A stretch of 64,000 nt of DNA from Paenibacillus sp. FSL R5-0766 (GTDB lineage: Bacteria > Bacillota > Bacilli > Paenibacillales > Paenibacillaceae), in the NCBI RefSeq assembly GCF_037971845.1, contig NZ_CP150227.1, forward strand, positions 6,634,001 to 6,698,000, in the 5' to 3' direction. Below, in pieces: positions 33,325 through 42,251 of the stretch (the stretch's first letter is position 1; the number at the start of each line of letters is the position of its first letter). The notes under the pieces are model-generated. The model saw only the letters and a program-made list of their open reading frames with translations, did not search any database and was not told where the DNA came from. The position numbers were made by a program, and so were the translations under genes.

Positions 33325-33483
33325 CATGTCCATGCCTGTTCAGTACCTCTAAGAAATGTGAAGTCTTCCGTTGTCCCATTAATATGCCATATCCCCTAGG
33401 TACTTTATACGCGACCTCACATTTGACCACTTCTGCCGCACCTTTTTTCCATCTGAATATCTGTTATCCTTTGTAATCGTGAC

Positions 33484-33512
33484 AACCAAAAAGGACGCCC
33501 AAAGGGCGCCCT
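33484..33512 (-). terminator. Intrinsic terminator after ndh
   Basis: On the minus strand GGGCGCCC and GGGCGTCC pair around TTT and are followed by TTTTTGG. It lies 16 bases past the dehydrogenase stop. Confidence 0.85.
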
Positions 33513-33527
33513 TGAATGGCATTAAGA

Positions 33528-34709
33528 TTAGTAAGCCAGTGCAAACAAACCGTGAATATGAGCCAGGTAACGGATGTTACTTGCTTCTTTCATCATGGTT
33601 GCAGGCAGACCTTTCAGACGAGTCTGGTTGCCACCGATCATGCCGACAGCATCTTTACGACCCAGACTTCCCAGCGTACCGGAGAATACTGGTGTGAAGG
33701 ATTCCATTGCGCCACCTTTGAACATAACGCCCAAGTTGTGACCAATAGTCTCACCCATTTGCCAAGCCAATTGTGCTGTTGGAGGGTAAGGGCGAGCGCC
33801 TTCGCTAGGGAAGACTACTGCGCTGTCACCAGCAACAAACACGTCTTTGTGAGAAGTAGATTGCAGAACTTCCGTAACTTTCGCACGGCCACGATCCACT
33901 TCAATTCCGCTGTTAGCAACAACCGCGTTGCCTTGTACGCCACCTGTCCATACGAGTGTGTTCGTAGGGATGGAGCTGCCGTCTTTCAGCAGAACTTCGT
34001 TTTCTTTCATCTCGGTAATCGCTACGCCAACGATGAAGTTAACGCCACGTTTCTCAAGACTTGATTTAGCACGTTCAACCAGCTCTGGCGGGAATCCTGC
34101 CAGGATGGAAGGACCTGCTTCAACTGTGTACAGGGATACTTCTTTGAAGTCGATGCCTTTTTCTTGACATACAGCAGGAAGCAGGTCAGCGAATTCGCCA
34201 ACAAGCTCAATACCTGTCAAGCCGCCGCCACCAATAACAAACGTAGCGTCTGCTTTGTTGCCGGACTGTTTGTAAGCATCAAGACGTGCTTCAACGTGTG
34301 CACGAATACGGTTTGCATCGCTAACCGATTTGAGCGTGAAGCTGTACTCTTGCAATCCCGGAATTCCGAAGAATGCCGTTTCGCTGCCCAAGGCAACGAC
34401 AAGTGCATCGTAAGAGTATGTGGAGCCGCTGGTCATCAGAACTTTTTTCTCGTCCGGCTTGATTGTATCCACCGTATCGATTTTCAAGTTCACGTTTTTG
34501 CCACGCAGCAATTTTTCGAGTGGAAGAGCAACTGCTTGTTCAGCAATGCTTCCCGCTGCAAGACGGTGCAGTTCCGTGATAATTTGGTGTGTAGGGTAAC
34601 GGTTCACGACAGTAATTGTCGCTTCTTCTGGAGACAAGTATTGACGCGCAGTCAATGCAGTCAACAGACCGCCGTATCCTCCACCCAAGATCAAAATTTG
34701 CTTCGACAT
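33528..34709 (-). CDS. ndh: Type II NADH dehydrogenase (Ndh/YjlD-like)
   Basis: 393 residues from the ATG at 34709, seven bases after GGAGG. The FAD site is ILILGGGYGG near the N-terminus. The NADH site FVIGGGGLTGIELVGEFADL lies in the middle, followed by VWTGGVQGN, VFVAGDSAV and the PPTAQLAWQMG quinone-site block. These are the marks of monotopic NDH-2 enzymes, which pass electrons from NADH to menaquinone without pumping protons. The gene follows the DUF1641 gene by about 24 bases, the same order as yjlC-ndh in B. subtilis, where the redox repressor Rex controls the operon. Confidence 0.92.
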   Translation of the reverse strand: MSKQILILGGGYGGLLTALTARQYLSPEEATITVVNRYPTHQIITELHRLAAGSIAEQAVALPLEKLLRGKNVNLKIDTVDTIKPDEKKVLMTSGSTYSYDALVVALGSETAFFGIPGLQEYSFTLKSVSDANRIRAHVEARLDAYKQSGNKADATFVIGGGGLTGIELVGEFADLLPAVCQEKGIDFKEVSLYTVEAGPSILAGFPPELVERAKSSLEKRGVNFIVGVAITEMKENEVLLKDGSSIPTNTLVWTGGVQGNAVVANSGIEVDRGRAKVTEVLQSTSHKDVFVAGDSAVVFPSEGARPYPPTAQLAWQMGETIGHNLGVMFKGGAMESFTPVFSGTLGSLGRKDAVGMIGGNQTRLKGLPATMMKEASNIRYLAHIHGLFALAY

Positions 34710-34733
34710 ATCCATCCTCCGTTCTTCTAAGTC

Positions 34734-35180
34734 TTAACGTTTCGGTTGTTGACGCTCGTTCAAGATGCTCAAGAAAGATTGAGCAAAACGAAGCGATTGT
34801 TGTACGTTTGGATCTTTAAGCATTTTCAGCATAGCGAACAAGCCAACTGAAGTTTGCTCTGTTTGCGCACGGTCATTGGCTTCGATGGCAGCAGAAGCTA
34901 CACCTTTAGCTTTGTCTACAACAGGCTTAGCGAACTCGCCCATTGCGCTCATTGTGTCGCTGATCAGAACTTTGTCTGTTGCTACACTTTGTGCAAAGTC
35001 ATAAGCTTTTGTCATAGCAGTAACCATTTCAGCCAATTTAGGCAGGTTCTCCACCAGAACGGTTAAAGACTCCTGTACCTCAGGCTTCATCAGTTGATCC
35101 AGAACGTCCAAGGACTGGCGCTCGGAAACGTTGGCACCTTCTGTAACTGGCACCTCTTGTTGAGTAGGCGATTGTGACAT
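34734..35180 (-). CDS. yjlC: DUF1641 protein, partner of NADH dehydrogenase (YjlC-like)
   Basis: 148 residues from the ATG at 35180, behind AAAGGAGG. It is mostly helical, with the conserved core SLDVLDQLMKPEVQESLTVLVENLPKLAEMV and a C-terminal FAMLKMLKDPNVQQSLRFAQSFL, typical of DUF1641. It has no membrane segment. It lies directly upstream of ndh, as in Bacillus, and the conserved pairing suggests a regulatory or assembly role for the dehydrogenase, but the molecular function is unknown. The upstream region holds only an imperfect Rex-like half site (TTCACACAA, 35288-35296). Confidence 0.85.
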   Translation of the reverse strand: MSQSPTQQEVPVTEGANVSERQSLDVLDQLMKPEVQESLTVLVENLPKLAEMVTAMTKAYDFAQSVATDKVLISDTMSAMGEFAKPVVDKAKGVASAAIEANDRAQTEQTSVGLFAMLKMLKDPNVQQSLRFAQSFLSILNERQQPKR

Positions 35181-35559
35181 AAGAGAAAGTCCTCCTTTAC
35201 TTTGGGATAGAAGTCCGCGACTTTCATGATGCCTGTCAAGCAGAGCCGAACCACAAAATACATCGAATACATCTAAATGTACCAAATTTCACACAATAGG
35301 ATGAGCGTAGCTCATGGCCACTCCCATATCATGCATTGTATCTTGGATCTATTGCGGACAACATGTGTTGACGCACAAAACGACAAGCAGGCCGAAACCG
35401 AACTCTATACCCTTATATTACACCTCTTACACATGAACATGAAAAAGAAATTTTTTACACTTGTGAAGATATTGTGAACATTGTAGCAAAATCGATTTTT
35501 TTGTCAACCCATGAAGGCAGGCTAACGCCGCCGATCCTCCTGTCCATGATCCGTATTCC

Positions 35560-35573
35560 TACCACATGTGGTA
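35560..35573. promoter_or_regulatory. 14-bp palindrome in the gap before the yjlC promoter region
   Basis: TACCACATGTGGTA is a perfect inverted repeat. It stands in the 690-base gap 35181-35868, which otherwise holds the yjlC-ndh promoter region and no convincing gene. No regulator known to me fits it. Confidence 0.3.
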
Positions 35574-35868
35574 TTAAGACAAGATCACATATGACCAGAT
35601 GTGCGATATGTACACAAGGAAGGATTCGTTTATCCAAAATTTCAGGAATTGTTTTCCAATATCAAGATAATCATGCAACGAAATTGGTCACTGTCGTTAT
35701 TATGCAGCGTTGGGCTCAGCCTTATTCCATCATTGAGACATCTTTTCTATTTCAAGTATGAACCTCTTGCGTCACGAATGCAAAAAAGACAAAAAGAAGG
35801 CCTGACGGATCGCCCTGCCTCCTGATATTTGTTTTCACTGTATGTCCAATCTGATTGTTACAATTAGG

Positions 35869-37668
35869 TCACACCATAACTATTTCTGGGGAATGCTGTT
35901 CCATTCCTTCAAGCAACGCTTTTATTACAACAACGGCGGCTCGCTCCAATTCCTCCAATTCCAGAAGTATCGAGATAGCCTGATCGGCATGAAGCTTCTC
36001 ATTAGGCAGTCCTCCATCTGGAAAAGGAAATAATTCTGTGAGTGTATTTAACTTTTGGGACATGTTTCGATATAACTCTTCTGCCTGAAGACAGAATGGA
36101 ATCAAGTTGGAATAACAGGCAGTCGAAGCCCACTTTAGAGAAATTTCTCTGAAAAACTCACTTGCATAACGTCTTGCATCCCACAAAACCGCAATGTTAT
36201 AGGCGTGACCGTTCGGTTCTACCCGTCTGTATTTTAAGGCTTCTCTCCAGACTGCATAGGCAGCCACACCACTGACTGTGTTCGGCAAGGTATACGGGTC
36301 CTCTCCACGATAATGAGCCAACGCAGCTGTCAGTGCCGCGTTCAAGTTCATTTCTCGTATCATGCCATCTGATTCGGCTGCCAGTACAAATACTTCCTGA
36401 TTCACACCCCGGCCTACATGATCATAGGGAATTGTTCCTGATTTAATGAAATCAGTACCGTATAGGGTCCGGGCTGCATCATCATAGCCATAGATCAACC
36501 CGAATTCGGGAATATTCAGGTCCCACACGACGGCCGGAATTCCCCGATGAATGGCGTAACGTATCAGGGAGAGGGCCTGGACAAGTCTTGGATTAAGCAA
36601 CCTTTTCCCTTTCGCTTTCTCCTCTAGCATCGAAGGATCGACCAGATTGGCATTGAGTCCCGCTTCGCTCGCCAAAGCCTCAACCGCATGGGAACGATAA
36701 CCCATATGTTGCAATCCTCTTGTAAGCACCTCTTTGAAGTTATAGGCAGTAGGTCCAGCAATATGTATGTCCTGAGGCAGGATGGTCAAACGAAAAGAAA
36801 GTCCACTCATCCCCATAACCATGGGGAGAGACGGAGATGGACCGATATAACCTAACATCTCGTGAATGGATGCTGCTGCCGAGTTCCAGGTTTGGGGAGC
36901 CCGAAACGAAAGGGGTTCCTCCAGAGTCACTCGATTTTGCCCGAGTGTATTCCACTCTGCCAGCATTTCTTCTACAGATAAATGAATATGAAGCTGAGAC
37001 ACTTTTTTACGTGAACGGGACAGAATTTGATACACATTGGCACTTGTCAGATTGAACTTGCAGGCTATTTCTTGCGGTGACAGCTGCTCCATCCAATATG
37101 ATGTGAAGACCTGTTGTTCTCTTTCATTCAGGCAACCCAACAGCCTGTGGAGATTGTTCCTCATTTCCTGCTGAGCAACAGCTTGATACGGATCATAGCC
37201 TGTATCCTGCGATCTCCGATCTGTGTCATTCAAAAGATGATTCAGCGTCATGTCGAGCGAGTCTTGATCGCTCCATGAGGCATCATCGGCTCCAAATCCA
37301 AATGCAAAGAACGAAGAAAAATGTTCTTCCCGCTGCTGCTTTTGGCGCTGCATATGTGAGTATGCCTGATTACGCACAATGCGCTGCATCCAGGCCATAA
37401 AACGCTCAGCATTCTGAAGCTGTCCCATATGAATGAACGCACGAATAAGCCCATCTTGTAAAATGTCTTCTGCGAGATAAGAATCATACGTGAGTGCTCG
37501 CACATAACGAAACAATTGCCCACGGTAACGGTGAATCAACTCTCCAAAGGCCTCTGTATTCCCCGTTTGGGCTCGTTGGATAAGCGCGATATCGGGCTCC
37601 TTTTGCCCATCCTCTAATGTCTCATCTAACCCTGGCCTGATATGGCGATTGTTAGTTAATCCATCCAT
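35869..37668 (-). CDS. ECF-type sigma factor fused to a large BtrH/C39-like domain
   Basis: 599 residues, against about 170-200 for a plain ECF sigma factor. Residues about 25-95 are region 2 (DIALIQRAQTGNTEAFGELI, then YLAEDILQDGLIRAF). A basic Gln-rich linker follows, then region 4 (about 170-215: CLNEREQQVFTSYWMEQLSPQEIA, and NLTSANVYQILSRSRKK). From about 260 on is a domain resembling BtrH/C39-like folds: FKEVLTRGLQHMGY, then GIPAVVWDLNIPEFGLIYGYDDAARTLYGTDF where a peptidase would place its His and Asp. The usual Cys is not evident, so this part is probably a binding or sensor module. The next gene upstream encodes a free-standing BtrH-like protein. Target promoters unknown. Confidence 0.78.
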   Translation of the reverse strand: MDGLTNNRHIRPGLDETLEDGQKEPDIALIQRAQTGNTEAFGELIHRYRGQLFRYVRALTYDSYLAEDILQDGLIRAFIHMGQLQNAERFMAWMQRIVRNQAYSHMQRQKQQREEHFSSFFAFGFGADDASWSDQDSLDMTLNHLLNDTDRRSQDTGYDPYQAVAQQEMRNNLHRLLGCLNEREQQVFTSYWMEQLSPQEIACKFNLTSANVYQILSRSRKKVSQLHIHLSVEEMLAEWNTLGQNRVTLEEPLSFRAPQTWNSAAASIHEMLGYIGPSPSLPMVMGMSGLSFRLTILPQDIHIAGPTAYNFKEVLTRGLQHMGYRSHAVEALASEAGLNANLVDPSMLEEKAKGKRLLNPRLVQALSLIRYAIHRGIPAVVWDLNIPEFGLIYGYDDAARTLYGTDFIKSGTIPYDHVGRGVNQEVFVLAAESDGMIREMNLNAALTAALAHYRGEDPYTLPNTVSGVAAYAVWREALKYRRVEPNGHAYNIAVLWDARRYASEFFREISLKWASTACYSNLIPFCLQAEELYRNMSQKLNTLTELFPFPDGGLPNEKLHADQAISILLELEELERAAVVVIKALLEGMEQHSPEIVMV

Positions 37669-37703
37669 GTATATCTCCCTTTCTTATAACGTCTACACTT
37701 TCA

Positions 37704-38636
37704 TTACTCCATCTTCAAAATAGAAGCTTCGATCATGGCTTCCGTCTCCGCGATTGCCACCATGATTGTCGCAGCAGCCTCCCAGTTCCGAGAGACAAGA
37801 CGGGATTGGCATTCCCCGAATTGGCGGGATTGTGCATATTTCAAAGCAGAAAGGTCAGGATGGATTGTGTTAAAAAACAAACCATAATCATGGGCACGAC
37901 GTGCGCCTACTGGCAGAGCAAAATACACATAATGAGCCCACTCATTATCATCGATTGCTCCAGTACGAACCTGTTCCGCCTTATGCAGAATGGCTGAAGC
38001 TCCGGTTCGTCTTTCCTGTGCAGCAATATCATGGGTCTGTTCTGTAAGGGTTGATTTGAACCAAGTGAAAGCCCGGTGGTTAATCTCCTCCCCATCAGGA
38101 TTTTCAATGCGTTCAGGACCCCACCATCGTCGATACACACCGCTACTCCATGGGAATTCAGACTTCCATGCTTCCTCAAGTTTATCCAGTGTCAGGAAGA
38201 CATTCGGAAATCCAGCCGGGTCATGCAGCCATATTTCATCGCCACTCATATTGAGCGCCACTATATAATGATCGCAACCACCCAGGTTGGGAGAGTTGGG
38301 ATTGTAGACGAGTTTGCCCATATCCAGCGGCCCCATCATCACAGGGCCCTGCTTCAAAGCCTCTCTTAGCTCATCTACAGGCATCTCTGTACCCCGTGCT
38401 TGCACACTTTCGCGCACACTAAATCCCAGAATGCTCATCGCCTTGCTGATGGCCAGATCAGGACTGGAGGTACAGTTATCAAAAAAAAGCATATCTTCCT
38501 GCGTTCGAAAGGCCCCTAGTGAAAAGCCACCGATGGTTTCAAGCAGACCGGGATCTATCTTTTCTCCAATGGACGACAGCAGCATTGAAGCTGAATTGGC
38601 GTAACAATACGCACCATTTCCAATATAATTGCTCAT
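37704..38636 (-). CDS. BtrH/C39-like papain-fold protein
   Basis: 310 residues from the ATG at 38636, eight bases after GAGAGGATG. The N-terminus NGAYCYANSASMLLSSIG places a Cys at the start of a helix, like C39-type and butirosin BtrH N-terminal domains. GGCDHYIVALNM then LHDPAGF gives the His and Asp expected for a catalytic triad. The rest (about 190-310) is helical, like DUF4872 tails. BtrH is an acyltransferase acting on a carrier-protein thioester; C39 members are peptidases. It has no signal peptide. It lies 36 bases upstream of the sigma factor that carries a similar but apparently inactive domain, so the two probably act together. Reaction not known. Confidence 0.65.
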   Translation of the reverse strand: MSNYIGNGAYCYANSASMLLSSIGEKIDPGLLETIGGFSLGAFRTQEDMLFFDNCTSSPDLAISKAMSILGFSVRESVQARGTEMPVDELREALKQGPVMMGPLDMGKLVYNPNSPNLGGCDHYIVALNMSGDEIWLHDPAGFPNVFLTLDKLEEAWKSEFPWSSGVYRRWWGPERIENPDGEEINHRAFTWFKSTLTEQTHDIAAQERRTGASAILHKAEQVRTGAIDDNEWAHYVYFALPVGARRAHDYGLFFNTIHPDLSALKYAQSRQFGECQSRLVSRNWEAAATIMVAIAETEAMIEASILKME

Positions 38637-38828
38637 ATCATAACATCCTCTCATTCCTTTAATGAAGCACGCAATTATGCAATGCCTATACTTATACTGA
38701 CTCTTCGTACAGATCATTTGTGACAGAATATCCAGAAGTAATTTCTGACCGCCATGAAATAGTGAACGTTTAGAATGCGGACATCCCGGTTAATAAGGAC
38801 TACACCAGAAACGAAGGAGATGTTCGAT

Positions 38829-39002
38829 ATGAGTAATTCAACTGGCGATAAAATCAAAGCAGGCGTAAACAAAGCCAAAGGCGAAGTGAAGGATCAGATC
38901 GGTAATGCAACCAACAACAGATCCCTTCAGGCTGAGGGTAAAAAAGACAAAGCCAAAGGTGCTGTACAGGATAAAATTGCCGACATTAAAAGAGATCACT
39001 AG
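38829..39002 (+). CDS. CsbD-family stress protein
   Basis: 57 residues from the ATG at 38829, behind AAGGAG; a longer frame from 38775 has no ribosome site. It is highly charged and helical, with the tandem GDKIKAGVNKAKGEVKDQIG and AEGKKDKAKGAVQDKI motifs that define CsbD-like proteins. In B. subtilis csbD belongs to the sigma-B general stress regulon. The biochemical role is unknown. Monogenic. Confidence 0.9.
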   Translation: MSNSTGDKIKAGVNKAKGEVKDQIGNATNNRSLQAEGKKDKAKGAVQDKIADIKRDH

Positions 39003-39107
39003 ATCCTTTTGATGCAAACCTCAGAAAGCACGAAGATTTCGTGCAATAGATCGTTTTAAAATAGCCTGACCGTCCGTGTTCGGAAGTTATCCGAATGTGA
39101 GACGGAG

Positions 39108-39165
39108 GCGCAAAAAAGCCAAGGAAGGTGTTACTCAATACACCCTTCCCTGGCTTTTTTTGCGC
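39108..39165. terminator. Long bidirectional terminator
   Basis: GCGCAAAAAAGCCA and TGGCTTTTTTTGCGC form the outer stem, with GGAAGG/CCTTCC and GTGT/ACAC inside. It serves the CsbD gene and the convergent epimerase gene, whose stop is only a few bases away. Confidence 0.85.
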
Positions 39166-39168
39166 TTT

Positions 39169-40170
39169 TTATACTGCTGGAACTGCGTATCTTGCCATAT
39201 CGATAATGAAACTGCGCGTTTCCCTTGTTGTATGGTATTCACGGCTGAACTGTCTGACCCATTCGGGATGTTCCCGATACCAACGGAAGGTTTTTTCCAA
39301 TCCCTTTTCCAACGTGGTTTGCGGTAACCATCCCAATTCCGCTCGCAATCTGCCTGAATGTACGACCAGACTCGACCCTCTGGACTGGGTTGGTTCTTGC
39401 TCCCGGATCTCTACAGTAGCTACGGATCGATCCATTGGTTTCAGTATCTCCCCTATTTCCTGCATGGTTGTTCCAAGCCCTGTTGATATGTTGTAGACCT
39501 GTCCGTCTTTGCCTTTCAGCATGATCTGTTCAATGGCCCGGAGGGCATCATCTACATACAAGAAATCACGCACTGCCGATCCCTGAATATCCAGAGGCAG
39601 TCCGTCCAACATCCGACCAAAATTTCGGGGAATAATACGGTCTGGCAACTGCCATGGACCATAGAGGTTGGTCAAACGAAAGAGTTTGACTGGAAGCTGG
39701 TAACATTGAGCATAGGAGTGAGCCAGCATTTCACACGCGACTTTGGACGCGGAATAAGGAGAGACGGGTGCATACGGATCTGATTCGTGATAGACTCTGC
39801 CCCAATCGCCGCCATACACTTCAACGGATGAAGCCAGCAAGACTGGAATGTGATGTTCCGTAGCATATTGCAGGACAGACTGTGTGCTAAGTGTATTATT
39901 GCGGAAAACTTCCCCTGGCTGATGATACGAATAATCCACGTGTGGCATGGCCGCCAGATGAATTATGTAATCTGTTCCTGGAGGTAGATGAATCCGGTCC
40001 GCTGCAAGGTCACAACAGATGAACGGCATCTCGTGCAGAGGAGAGATATGAACCAGCCTCTGACAGTAATCATCCCGATCCAGAAGGGTAATTCGATGCC
40101 CTTTTTGCGCCAAATACTGTGAAAGATTAAATCCCACAAATCCAGAAGCCCCTGTAATCACAATGTTCAC
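39169..40170 (-). CDS. NAD-dependent epimerase/dehydratase (extended SDR)
   Basis: 333 residues starting with GTG at 40168-40170 after AAGGGGG. The Rossmann site is ITGASGFVGFNL (residues 5-16). The catalytic Tyr-Lys is in YSASKVACE, with the Ser region LLASSVEVYGGDWG. RLTNLYGP and RDFLYVDDALRAIEQI are typical of UDP-glucose 4-epimerase and related sugar-nucleotide enzymes. It is likely a nucleotide-sugar epimerase or dehydratase for surface polysaccharide, but the exact substrate cannot be told. It is a single gene, divergent from the cupin gene. Confidence 0.85.
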   Translation of the reverse strand: MNIVITGASGFVGFNLSQYLAQKGHRITLLDRDDYCQRLVHISPLHEMPFICCDLAADRIHLPPGTDYIIHLAAMPHVDYSYHQPGEVFRNNTLSTQSVLQYATEHHIPVLLASSVEVYGGDWGRVYHESDPYAPVSPYSASKVACEMLAHSYAQCYQLPVKLFRLTNLYGPWQLPDRIIPRNFGRMLDGLPLDIQGSAVRDFLYVDDALRAIEQIMLKGKDGQVYNISTGLGTTMQEIGEILKPMDRSVATVEIREQEPTQSRGSSLVVHSGRLRAELGWLPQTTLEKGLEKTFRWYREHPEWVRQFSREYHTTRETRSFIIDMARYAVPAV

Positions 40171-40322
40171 ACACGATTCCCCCTTGCGATTTATACAACG
40201 AGTGCATTGAAGAGAGTTTATGTACTGAGTATAACCTTAAAATGATACATTTTGTATCATTTTACAATTGTTTTTTGTTCGTCCTTGAGGTTATCGGGTA
40301 ATTTATAGTGAGGTGATGTGAG

Positions 40323-40841
40323 ATGAATGAACGGAAAAAGGACATAGAGACGTTATTCCTTCCGGATGACGGTGTAATTCCCAATCATCCGACCCTGCCT
40401 GTGCTTTTGTATAAAAACGTATGGGCTGAAGAGGCCCTTCACGCAGAATCGTTGCTGAACCGTAACGGATGGGGAAATAGCTGGTTGAATGGTGTGTTCA
40501 ATTATCATCATTATCATAGTAATGCTCATGAGGCTCTTGCTGTGGTGAGTGGATTCGTGAAACTGATTTTAGGCGGAGAAAACGGTCAGAAAGTTTACCT
40601 TCAAACAGGCGACGTTGTCGTTCTTCCTGCTGGAACAGGGCATAAACGTCTGGAGTCCAGCACTGATTTTCGTATTGCCGGAGCTTATCCGGGCGGCATG
40701 AGTTACAACACACGCACAGGTGAGGAAGACGATCATGCCAAGGCTCTTCAGGAAATCCGAGAGGTTCCGATCCCGGATACCGATCCGGTCTATGGGCAGC
40801 ACGGACCGTTACTAGAAATCTGGAATGGGAAGAAATCATAA
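40323..40841 (+). CDS. Cupin-domain protein (YjlB-like)
   Basis: 172 residues, starting eight bases after GAGGTG. It is a single beta-barrel cupin: motif 1 FNYHHYHSNAHEALAVVSG supplies His and Glu ligands, and motif 2 GDVVVLPAGTGHKRL a further His. The preceding FLPDDGVIPNHPTLPVLLYKN and the DPVYGQHGPLLEIW tail match B. subtilis YjlB. It is probably a metal-binding small-molecule enzyme or sensor; substrate unknown. Own terminator downstream. Confidence 0.87.
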   Translation: MNERKKDIETLFLPDDGVIPNHPTLPVLLYKNVWAEEALHAESLLNRNGWGNSWLNGVFNYHHYHSNAHEALAVVSGFVKLILGGENGQKVYLQTGDVVVLPAGTGHKRLESSTDFRIAGAYPGGMSYNTRTGEEDDHAKALQEIREVPIPDTDPVYGQHGPLLEIWNGKKS

Positions 40842-40915
40842 TAGATATGGAGATAATCAAGAAGCATGTTATTGGACAATCCACTAGCGAAGCTGGTTCG
40901 GTACTTACCGAGAAA

Positions 40916-40970
40916 AAATAGACTGTTCCCCGGACAAGTAGAAGTTACTCACCGGTGGAACAGTCTATTT
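40916..40970. terminator. Bidirectional terminator after the cupin gene
   Basis: AAATAGACTGTTCC and GGAACAGTCTATTT form a 14-bp perfect stem with A-runs to the left and T-runs to the right. It lies between the cupin gene and the convergent DUF1835 gene. Confidence 0.85.
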
Positions 40971-41108
40971 AAGTGTTAAATCTGAACAGCTGGTAACGGA
41001 GACACTTCGTGATCATATTCCTGTCTGTGCAAGGAACTGCTCAAATCTTCCGTCTTATTCCAAACTTTGCGATCTCGTCGCTTGTTTTTCTATCTGTGCG
41101 TTTCAGCC

Positions 41109-42188
41109 TCAGCGCTCGGTAAGCCGAATACTGTAATACCTCATTGCAAGTGGCTTTCCATCCATTTCAAGTTGGCCTTGCAGCACCAGTTGCCGTAGAC
41201 GGTACTCCACGAACGCATCACTTATATGCTGGCTACTTGTACCAATCACTTCACCCACAATACGAGCTGCTCGGATATACTTGCCTAGCTCCCAGTTCGG
41301 TGTCAGCTCCCTCACCTTCTGCATAATGTACTCGTCCAACGCATCTTCAGTTAAGCTCCGAATCACGCCATTCTCCATCATACGTAATAGCCCAGGCTGT
41401 ACCGAAAGTTCCAGCCAATCCTGCTCCAGTTGGCGGCGCTCTTGCTTGGACAGTGGCTCTTGCTCAGAGCAAACGTGCCACATCGCCAGAAGCTTTTGCG
41501 GAAGAATCTCGCCTGTGTGGAGCACATCGTATTGAACGTCAGGTCTATCAAATAATTGCTTATATAAGTCACTCGTCTCGATAAGATATATGGGGCTCTC
41601 GCTGTTCCGCAATAGATACAGGGCGTAGAGCAGTCCCGTCTTCTCCCGTGCATTATTCGCATACCAGATAATGATCGACGTCTTGGAATCAAAGGACTGT
41701 ATTGTGGCGTTGAGCTCAAATAATGATTCCAGTTCATGCATGCCATATGCCTCACGGTCATTGAGACACATTCGTTCGGTCAGCCAGAGATGCCTGCGTT
41801 GCAAGTCTGCACGCCGGGTCAGATCACCCAACGGACCTACCGCATAATTATCATCTATAGAGAAAAAACTCCGCTTTTCCTGATCAGGCAATGTACTCAT
41901 TCCCATTTTCAGACTACTTAGAGGTGATTCTCCAAACGTAATATGAATTTCATTTGGCTTGTCGACCTCGGCGAGAGCTTGTTGTTCCAGACGACCCAGA
42001 TCAAAAGGGGTATCCATATTCCGAAACAGTGACTGTACCGCTTCCGCAAAATCCACCTTTTCGCCTTGCTCTTCCTGCCGCTTGACCACATGTCCTGACT
42101 TCATATAGAGCACACGCAGTATTGAACGAAGTTCATCTTCACTCATACGATTTATCGTTCGGCTGAATACATAGATATTATCATTCAT
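41109..42188 (-). CDS. DUF1835/DUF3658-domain protein
   Basis: 359 residues, soluble. After a 75-residue N-terminal part comes IHITFGESPLSSLKMGM and DDNYAVGPLGDL, the DUF1835 signature (about 80-200). A C-terminal DUF3658-like part follows (LSKQERRQLEQDWLEL, VIRSLTEDALDEYIM, VGEVIG-x9-DAFVEYRL). Proteins of this type are common in Bacilli and have no established function. The last part resembles a winged-helix arrangement. It is followed downstream by the terminator shared with the cupin gene. Confidence 0.8.
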   Translation of the reverse strand: MNDNIYVFSRTINRMSEDELRSILRVLYMKSGHVVKRQEEQGEKVDFAEAVQSLFRNMDTPFDLGRLEQQALAEVDKPNEIHITFGESPLSSLKMGMSTLPDQEKRSFFSIDDNYAVGPLGDLTRRADLQRRHLWLTERMCLNDREAYGMHELESLFELNATIQSFDSKTSIIIWYANNAREKTGLLYALYLLRNSESPIYLIETSDLYKQLFDRPDVQYDVLHTGEILPQKLLAMWHVCSEQEPLSKQERRQLEQDWLELSVQPGLLRMMENGVIRSLTEDALDEYIMQKVRELTPNWELGKYIRAARIVGEVIGTSSQHISDAFVEYRLRQLVLQGQLEMDGKPLAMRYYSIRLTER

Positions 42189-42251
42189 GCTGGGTCCTCC
42201 TTCGAGCTAATGAGATTACTGACATCCTATATCTGCTCACTGATAATTCTT

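Noticed and set aside
35288..35296. Rex operator before yjlC-ndh
   Set aside because: Only TTCACACAA is seen, without the inverted TTGTGAA partner at the right spacing; two TTGTGAA-like words near 35461-35480 are in direct, not inverted, orientation.
35474..35825. Two short plus-strand frames in the gap before the sigma factor gene
   Set aside because: No ribosome sites, no motif, and they overlap each other in different phases.
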